64,000 bases of DNA, taken from Eutrigla gurnardus. Taxonomy: Eukaryota > Chordata > Actinopteri > Perciformes > Triglidae. Of this stretch, positions 57,001 through 64,000 are shown one piece after another; positions within the stretch are counted from its first letter, which is position 1, and the number at the start of each line of letters is the position of its first letter. The stretch lies in assembly GCA_963514095.1 (NCBI GenBank), contig OY741276.1, positions 55,001 through 119,000 on the forward strand, given 5' to 3'. Position numbers and translations under genes: made by a program. The notes beneath the pieces are model-generated. The model was not told where the DNA came from and did not search any database. It was given only the letters and a program-made list of their open reading frames with translations.

Positions 57001-60000
57001 GGGTGAAGTGTCTTGCCCAAGGACATAACGACCATGACACAGTGACGAGGGCAGCGATCGAACCGCCGCCCCTTCGAACATTGGCCAACCCACTCTACCA
57101 ACTGAGCCACAGTCGCATAATAAAACAACAGAAGAAATCAAGATAGTAGAAGTGACCATACAAGGGACCACAGCAGAATACACAGAGAACGGTACACTAT
57201 AACATGCACAATAACTGCATTTAGTGCAGACCAATGGCATTATGGTATCTTACATATTGATGAGCTGGATTCTGGCCTCAAGTCCTTCAGGTCCTCTGTT
57301 GAATGTGCTGACACCTGAAGACAGTTTCCACTTCAGCATTGAGAACCTGAAACAAATACAGTCATTATACACCTTTTTTTAAAAACCTGAACAGCTGAAC
57401 CCCAATATCTGGACAACTGGGCCTGAAACTCTGAGGTCTAATCGGCTAACCCTAACCGGCACTAGTGTCATGAATAATTGTAATCTGCATGTTTCAGTGT
57501 TGCATTTGGATCACCCAAAGTATCCGTCTCTAAGTGACCCAGACTATGTTAACAGTATGGGTACAGTACAGCATCTATGCCAGTATCCATGTAAATAAAG
57601 TTCAAGTACAAGACCCAGCAGGTGTACTGACCACTTGAGACGAGACTGGATCCAGGATCTAGTCCCAACCTGCTCACAGATTTGCTTCCAGGGCAGATTT
57701 TTACACAGCTGGCCAAAGCTCAGACAACGATCTGTAGAACTCTGTTGGACCAGAACCTCAAAGTGAGCCTTCAGAGCCTGCTTCAGTTTGGACTCCTCTT
57801 CTGAAGACCACAAACCATTATTTCGAGCTGGACGGACGGACACACACAGACACAGACACAGACACACACACAGATTACTGCACTAGTTATCCAACTGTTC
57901 TTTATTTTACATGCTGATTACTGATCAACACAATTGTAAAGTCATTAATATATATGTCTGGTGTTTACCGATAGTTGCAAAGCGTTTCTGTAAGGCATAC
58001 ACGCTGCGGCCCATCTTCTCAGAGATCTTACTCCAGTCGTTACCATGGAGAGTCTGTAACTTCAACAGAGAATGCATCTCCTCCTCTGAGAACCTACATG
58101 AGGATACCCACAGGTTGAATGCAAACACCCAGAGAACCCCCACAGGTAGAACCCAAGCACCCAGAGAACCCCCACAGGTAGAACCCAAACATCCAGAGAA
58201 CCCCCATAGGTAGAACCCAAACACCCAGCTATTCAACAGCTAGAACATTAAGCCTCTGTCTTGACATTCTAGCTGTAGAACCCACTTAAAGATACAAATA
58301 GTTCTGTAGCTAGAAAGTAAAGATACAAACACAGAGGGTTCTGGTCTGAGACCAGTCTGACCTTCCCAGGTAGTTCCTGTCATCAAACATCTTCTTGGCT
58401 CTGACATGAACATTTTGACATGTACGAGGAATCCCCTCAGCTGGACAGACAGACAGACAGGGAGAGAGAGGCAGACGGACAAAGACGTACAGGGGGAGAG
58501 ACAGAAAGTTCAATAAAGGAGTAAAGTTATAGGGTTCATTAATACCTGAAAGTCTGGAGTTAATGTCCTGTAAAGTCATCAAGTTATCATATAACATCAT
58601 CATGTAGGTTGATGTGGTTTGCAGGTTTGTGTACATGATAGTGAGGTTTGCGTTTGTGTACATGATGGTGAGGTTAGTGTACATGATGGTGAGGTTAGTG
58701 TACATGATGGTGAGGTTTGTGTACATGATGGTGAGGTTTGCGTTTGTTTACATGATGGTGAGGTTAGTGTACATGATGGTGAGGTTTGCATTTGTTTACA
58801 TGATGGTGAGGTTAGTGTACATGATGGTGAGGTTAGTGTACATGATGGTGAGATTTGTGTACATGATGGTGAGGTTTGCATTTGTGTACATGATGGTGAG
58901 GTTTGTGTACATGATGGTGAGGTTAGTGTACATGATGGTGAGGTTTGTGTACATGATGGTGAGGTTTGCGTTTGTGTACATGATCAGTGTTTCCCCTACC
59001 ATTGTACAGGCCTGGCGGCCCGCCAGGCCAAGGAGACCTGCCGCCAGGCCCAAAAAAAAATCAATATACCAAAAATAAGCCACCTATCAATTCATTCATA
59101 AATCAATAATCATTTACATTAGGAGCGCCTCCGCGCAGCACAGCAGACTTGCTCCGCAAGACGCGCGCTCCCGCTACGTTCTTCTTCCGTGTACTTGTCG
59201 CTTTCTACTTTGAAAACACGGAACGTTGACACTGTATTTTGATAAGCTGTTGCACTCTTCAGACTCGTGGTGTGAGCGGAACCGGTCAATAGGGTCCATA
59301 ATATTTATTTTATTACATTACATTATTATTTATTTTTACATAATAAAAATGCCGCTGTGTGTCTCCGTCCAAAACCCGCTGCGCTCGCGCTGTCTGCTCG
59401 CACAGATCCGCTCGTGCGCACATGCGCTGATGCAGGTCGAGTGTTGTGTGTGGGAGGATTGTTTTTGATAAGATGTGGAACTTTGAGTTAACTGCTGTTG
59501 AGTAAACCTATAACTTATATTTTACTTGATAAAATAAGACAATATATGCACTCATATGTCGTTGTAGTGTTTTACAGTATCTGTAGCTATTAATGTGATG
59601 CTCATCATTTTCCAGACATATTTTTCTGGACCCTGATCATTTCCATCAACCAGCACCTTAATAAGTCACTCTCTCCTTGTGATCTTGAATACACTCTGGT
59701 TGAACAAAAATGTTGAATGCAAATATAATAATTGCAGAATTGCAGACTGCTTGCTGTGCCACCTGACTTAATCCAACTGCACCAATACACCATCCGACGC
59801 GTCTCGTCTGTTTAGGGTTTTTTCGGTGGGTACCACCGGGCCTGAAAAAAATTCTAGGGGAAACACTGATGATGGTGAGGTTTTTGTACATGATGGTGAG
59901 GTTATTGTACATGATGGTGAGGTTAGTGTACATGATGGTGAGGTTTGCGTTTGTTTACATGATGGTGAGGTTAGTGTACATGATGGTGAGGTTTGTGTAC

Positions 60001-63000
60001 ATGATGGTGAGGTTTGTGTTTGTTTACATGATGGTGAGGTTAGTGTACATGATGGTGAGGTTTGCGTTTGTGTACATGATGGTGAGGTTTGTGTACATGA
60101 TGGTGAGGTTTGCGTACATGATGGTGATGTTTGTGTACATGATGGTGAGGTTTGTGAACATGATGGTGAGGTTTGCGTTTGTTTACATGATGGTGAGGTT
60201 AGTGTACATGATGGTGAGGTTTGTGTACATGATGGTGAGGTTTGTGTTTGTTTACATGATGGTGAGGTTAGTGTACATGATGGTGAGGTTTGCGTTTGTG
60301 TACATGATGGTGAGGTTTGTGTACATGATGGTGAGGTTTGCGTACATGATGGTGATGTTTGTGTACATGATGGTGAGGTTTGTGAACATGATGGTGAGGT
60401 TTGTGTACATGGTGGTGAGGTTTGTGTACATGATGGTGAGGTTTGTGTACATGATGGTGAGGTTTGCGTTTGTGTACATGATGGTGAGGTTTGTGTACAT
60501 GATGGTGAAGTTAGTGTACATGATGGTGAGGTTTGTGTACATGATGGTGAGGTTTGCGTTTGTGTACATGATGGTGAGGTTTGTGTACATGATGGTGAGG
60601 TTTGCGTTTGTGTACATGATGGTGAGGTTTGTGTACATGATGGTGAGGTTAGTGTACATGATGGTGAGGTTTGTGTACATGATGGTGAGGTTTGCGTTTG
60701 TGTACATGATGGTGAGGTTTTTGTACACGATGGTGAGGTTATTGTACATGATGGTGAGGTTAGTGTACATGATGGTGAGGTTTGTGTACATGATGGTGAG
60801 GTTTGCGTTTGTTTACATGATGGTGAGGTTAGTGTACATGATGGTGAGGTTTGCGTTTGTGTACATGATGGTGAGGTTTGTGTACATGATGGTGAGGTTT
60901 GCGTACATGATGGTGATGTTTGTGTACATGATGGTGAGGTTTGTGAACATGATGGTGAGGTTTGTGTACATGGTGGTGAGGTTTGTGTACATGATGGTGA
61001 GGTTTGTGTACATGATGGTGAGGTTTGCGTTTGTGTACATGATGGTGAGGTTTGTGTACATGATGGTGAGGTTTGTGTACATGATGGTGAGGTTTGTGTA
61101 CATGATGGTGAGGTTTGTGTACATGATGGTGAGGTTTGCGTACATGATGGTGATGTTTGTGAACATGATGGTGAGGTTTGTGTACATGGTGGTGAGGTTT
61201 GTGTACATGATGGTGAGGTTTGTGTACATGGTGGTGAGGTTTGTGTACATGATGGTGAGGTTTGTGTACATGATGGTGAGGTTTGTTTATTTACGTACCG
61301 ATCCTCTCCAGGAAGTGGTGTTGTCTTCGAAGCCTCTTGGTTGTCAACTCCTGCTCTTTGTACCTCTGGGGAAACAGAAGCTCATTGGCCGAGCAGATCC
61401 CCGTCAAAGCCAGGAAGTCAGCCACGTTCTCCCTGATTCGCTGGTTCTCCTGCTCAGTGCACTGCCCCCAACGCAAACACACACCTGGAGTACGAGGAAC
61501 AGGTGTACGTGCCACATGTGAAATATTAGAACCTTGTTTTACGAGGTATTTGCCCTATGAGTACCTTGTTGTTTCAAGCATTGGAAGTGTTATGGTCGTG
61601 TCCAGTTATTTGCATTTGAAGATTTTGCACTGTCTGTACATTGTTGTTTTAAGTATTTGCTGTTCTATTACCTTGCTGTTTGAAGTTTCTGAAACGATGC
61701 AAGTCATATCTCAGCAATTTCTTGATCTGAGGATACGATTTCTTCCTGATGTCTGGAACAAACTCCCCCAGCTCCTCCAGCAATGCTGCGTCCACTCTGA
61801 CAACACAGGAAATGCACTGATGGACCACAGAAATACTACGCACTGATTGGCTGCCAAATGTATGACAATGTTATGACTGGATCTTACAACTGAACAATGT
61901 TAGCTTTATCTTAAATTACCACGATGACATGATAACTTTATCTTACGTTACGACTATAACATGATAACTTTATCTTACGTTACGACTATAACATGATAAC
62001 TTTATCTTACGTTACGACAATGACATGATAACTTTAACTTACGTTAGGACTATAACATGATAACTTTATCTTACATTACGACAATGACATAACTTTATCT
62101 TACATTATGACAATGACATCATAACTTTATCTTATGTTATGACTATAACATGATAACTATCTTACGTTACGACAATGACATCATAACTTTATCTTATGTT
62201 ATGACTATAACATGATAACTATCTTACGTTACGACTATAACATGATAACTTTATCTTATGTTACGACTATGACATCATAACTTTATCTTACGTTAGGACT
62301 ATGACACGATAACTTTATCTTACGTTACGACAATGACATGATAACTTTAACTTACGTTAGGACTATAACATGATAACTTTATCTTACATTACGACAATGA
62401 CATAACTTTATCTTACATTACGACAATGACATCATAACTTTATCTTATGTTATGACTATAACATGATAACTATCTTACGTTACGACTATAACATGATAAC
62501 TTTATCTTATGTTACGACTATGACATCATAACTTTATCTTACGTTAGGACTATGACACGATAACTTTATCTTACGTTACGACTATAACATGATAACTATC
62601 TTACGTTACGTTACAGTTTTATAAGCTCACGACTGTATCAACGGGATCTTAGAGGATTACTTCATAACAATTCATTCCAACTTTTGGTCATATCTTGTTG
62701 AGTCTTAATCTCTGACATCACGTTAACAGAAGAAGAAGAAGGAGAGATCTTACAGCTCTTCTTCTACAGCTACTCCTGTCGTACTCTTGCCTTTTCTTTT
62801 CTTCTTTGTCTTTCCTTCTTGTGAAACCACTCCCACCACAGTCCTGGATTCCTTCTCTATCCTGGTGTTATTGGTTTCCATGGGAACAACGCAGTCTGTT
62901 CTGTGGTTATGGTCTGTTGTTATTGTAGCAATGCTCTCCTCACTAAGCCCATTTTTGTGTTTTTTCGTCTTTTTCTTCTTCTTCTTTTCTGTCTCACCAG

Positions 63001-63385
63001 TTTCTATGGCAACCTGTGTCTCCTCCTCCTTTATCTTCTTTCTCTTCTTTTCTGTCTCACTGGTTTCTACGGCGACCAGCGTCTCCCCCACCACCTCCTT
63101 TCTCTTTTTTTCTGTCTTTCTGGTTTCTACGGTGACCAGCGTCTCCTCTACCACTTCTTGCCTCTCCTTTCTCCTCTTCTTCTTCTCGTTCTCCTGGCTG
63201 CTTGAATTTACAGCAGTAGGAGGAGCAATACGGACATCCTCGTCCTGCTGCTGCTGCTTGTTCTTCTTCTTCTTCTTCTTCTTCTTCTCTTCTCTCTCAG
63301 GTGTATCAAAGTCCACAGGTGAAGGACATTCCTCCATTTCTGAACTCCGTTTCTTAGTGAAGGGAGAATCGGCAGAGGGATTCAT
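54038..63385 (-). CDS. ttf1: Transcription termination factor 1 (RNA polymerase I)
   Basis: Nucleolar Myb-type factor that binds Sal-box terminators of rDNA, stops RNA polymerase I and sets rDNA chromatin. Ten coding exons: 62754-63385, 61672-61796, 61299-61484, 58362-58440, 57969-58093, 57632-57827, 57254-57346, 56644-56709, 54412-54497 and 54038-54240, all GT/AG and phase-consistent, giving 596 residues. The N-terminus is Lys-rich and nucleolar-like, with three ~20-residue repeats (VVGETLVAVETSETEKKRK type). The C-terminal half has the Myb/SANT tandem: RFSEEEMHSLLKLQTLHGND/W, LWSSEEESKLKQALKAHFEV and NLPWKQICEQVGTRSWIQSR. It ends with an acidic DEDDDLMELD tail. It is shorter than human TTF1 (about 905), mainly in the N-terminus, as expected for this fast-evolving region. 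The start is the first ATG after a predicted 5' UTR splice acceptor (63467). Confidence 0.93.
55015..55877. repeat. 22-bp minisatellite CACCTCCTGCCTACCACCTGGT
   Basis: About 38 copies of CTGCCTACCACCTGGTCACC variants (CACCTGGTACCTC, CACTTGCC). The array resumes briefly at 56498-56530 beyond an inserted element. Confidence 0.95.
55878..56497 (-). mobile_element. hAT element 5' end with BED zinc finger
   Basis: Flanked by the 8-bp duplication CTCCTGCC (55870-55877 and 56498-56505). The minus-strand end is TAGGGTTGTCACAAGAACCG, matching hAT ends such as 10064-11130. The minus-strand frame (56048-56365) encodes a BED-type finger: SRVWKYFAFEADESG...CKKCLRSF, then STSNLAIGHC. Only the transposase start remains, and the left end lacks a matching inverted repeat. 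Confidence 0.75.
56790..57118 (-). mobile_element. tRNA-derived SINE
   Basis: The minus-strand head GTGGCTCAGTTGGTAGAGTG with B-box GGTTCGATCGCTG is clearly tRNA-like. The tail GGATTTGTATGGTGCTTTTC is at the left. It lies in ttf1 intron 7. Confidence 0.8.
58614..61290. repeat. 21-bp minisatellite GTGTACATGATGGTGAGGTT
   Basis: Units of GTTTGTGTACATGATGGTGAG and GTTTGCGTTTGTGTACATGATGGTGAG, in two blocks, 58614-58984 and 59869-61290, separated by a hAT-like insertion. A higher-order unit of about 300 bp repeats (59890-60160, 60160-60420, 60720-60990). It fills ttf1 intron 3 and ends 8 bp before the exon 3 splice donor. Long frames on both strands are period artefacts. Confidence 0.96.
58985..59868. 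mobile_element. hAT-like non-autonomous transposon, CAGTGTTTCCCCTA ends
   Basis: Inverted termini CAGTGTTTCCCCTACCATTG and ...TTCTAGGGGAAACACTG, 884 bp, no transposase frame. ATGAT flanks both ends but the repeat context hides the true target duplication. The CAGTGTTTCCC start is typical of hAT/Charlie-type elements. It is inserted in the ttf1 intron 3 minisatellite. Confidence 0.8.
61895..62612. repeat. ~32-bp tandem array in ttf1 intron 1
   Basis: About 22 copies of ATGATAACTTTATCTTACGT plus TACGACTATAAC variants. A higher-order block is duplicated (62010-62290 resembles 62318-62575). Confidence 0.95.
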
Positions 63386-63940
63386 GGCAGGATGAAAGGG
63401 AGGAGGTGATGTGGGAGTTGATGGACTCGTCTAAAGTTGATGCTGATTATCAGTCGGTGGTTGCAGCTGTAAAACTAGAAACAAAATGAGAGGGTTGTGG
63501 TTTAATGGTGGAGTTCGACTTCCTTTCTAAGCTAACGTCACGCTAAAGTTAGCTACCTCTGACGACGTCATTCACATCGCTGATTATTCGTGAACATTAT
63601 CATGCTGGACAGAAGGTGTAGGAATCACAGGACAGTCCAGTCTGTAGCAGACTCTGGATGTGGACTGGGGGTCTGTAGCAGACTCTGGATGTGGACTGGG
63701 GGTCTCGGTTACGGATCTGTCGCGTGTCGGTTGTTAATAGAAGCGTACTGTCCCTGCTTAATTTTAACAATTAGAACAGCACATTAGAACCCGGGACCAG
63801 ACCCAGAAGAAGACCTAAGACTGGCCCGGTTCAGTTCCAGGTCTAAACACAAACATGAACCCGGATCTCACCGTTGAAATGCTCCTCTGTTGCTGCACGC
63901 GGCTGGAAGGAGGCACGCTGCTTGTTTACTTCCTGCTTCT
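63386..63940 (-). promoter_or_regulatory. ttf1 5' UTR, intron and promoter
   Basis: A 5' UTR intron is predicted: donor AACG|GTGAGA (minus, 63871) and acceptor TTTTACAG (63467-63474), so the first, non-coding exon ends at 63872. A 31-bp unit (GTCTGTAGCAGACTCTGGAT) is repeated 2-3 times at 63640-63700 within the intron. Sequence near 63880-63960 has CpG sites and likely holds the start site. Confidence 0.5.
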
Positions 63941-64000
63941 AATGGACGCATGCGCATGGTGCCTCAAAGAGCGGGCGGTGAGGAGGTCTCACTCTGGCTG

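Noticed and set aside
59826..61521. VCVHDGEV / MVRFVYMM frames of over 530 codons
   Set aside because: 21-bp minisatellite in ttf1 intron 3, open in several frames on both strands; includes antisense of ttf1 exon 3 at its end.

Overview
This window is vertebrate and almost certainly teleost genomic DNA. It has intron-rich genes with GT/AG splice sites, very dense mini- and microsatellites, tRNA-derived SINEs, L2/CR1-type LINE pieces, several non-autonomous DNA transposons (hAT-like, Tc1/mariner-like, long-inverted-repeat types) and a BEL/Pao LTR retrotransposon. Species cannot be named from sequence alone.

Four protein-coding genes can be assembled exon by exon. med27 (minus, 7987-14416) encodes Mediator subunit 27. 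A netrin-G2 gene (plus, 15679-31102) starts about 1.3 kb away, head to head with med27. endog (plus, 37221-51629) encodes mitochondrial endonuclease G. ttf1 (minus, 54038-63385, with 5' UTR to about 63.9 kb) encodes the Myb-domain RNA polymerase I terminator factor. The order MED27-NTNG2-...-TTF1 matches human 9q34.13 as I recall it. endog sits between ntng2 and ttf1 and SETX is not seen, so the block has been rearranged relative to human.

Region by region. 1-2.9 kb is a ~31-bp satellite-like array. 3-7.8 kb is intergenic, with a CpG-rich patch, nested DNA transposons and LINE fragments. 8-14.4 kb is med27, whose introns hold a LINE split by a hAT-like element, SINEs and a minisatellite copied from exon 2. 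14.4-15.7 kb is the med27/ntng2 intergenic region. 15.7-31.1 kb is ntng2, with large intronic minisatellites and an unexpected 2,364-nt exon encoding a mucin-like Thr/Ser/Pro-rich segment between LE1 and LE2. 31.6-37.1 kb is a transposon cluster that includes a long-inverted-repeat element carrying a two-exon PHD finger. 37.2-51.6 kb is endog; its last intron holds a long-inverted-repeat element (with its own gene relic) that was itself split by a BEL/Pao retrotransposon. 52.1-53.0 kb is a SINE with an internally amplified minisatellite. 54-64 kb is ttf1, again with transposon-interrupted minisatellites.

The four genes do not form a pathway. They act in transcription (med27, ttf1), neuronal adhesion (ntng2) and mitochondrial nuclease activity (endog). 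The most notable signals are the giant in-frame mucin-like exon of ntng2, the stand-alone PHD-finger minigene inside an inverted-repeat element, minisatellites that grew out of splice-junction sequence, and a 1-nt frameshift in med27 exon 3.
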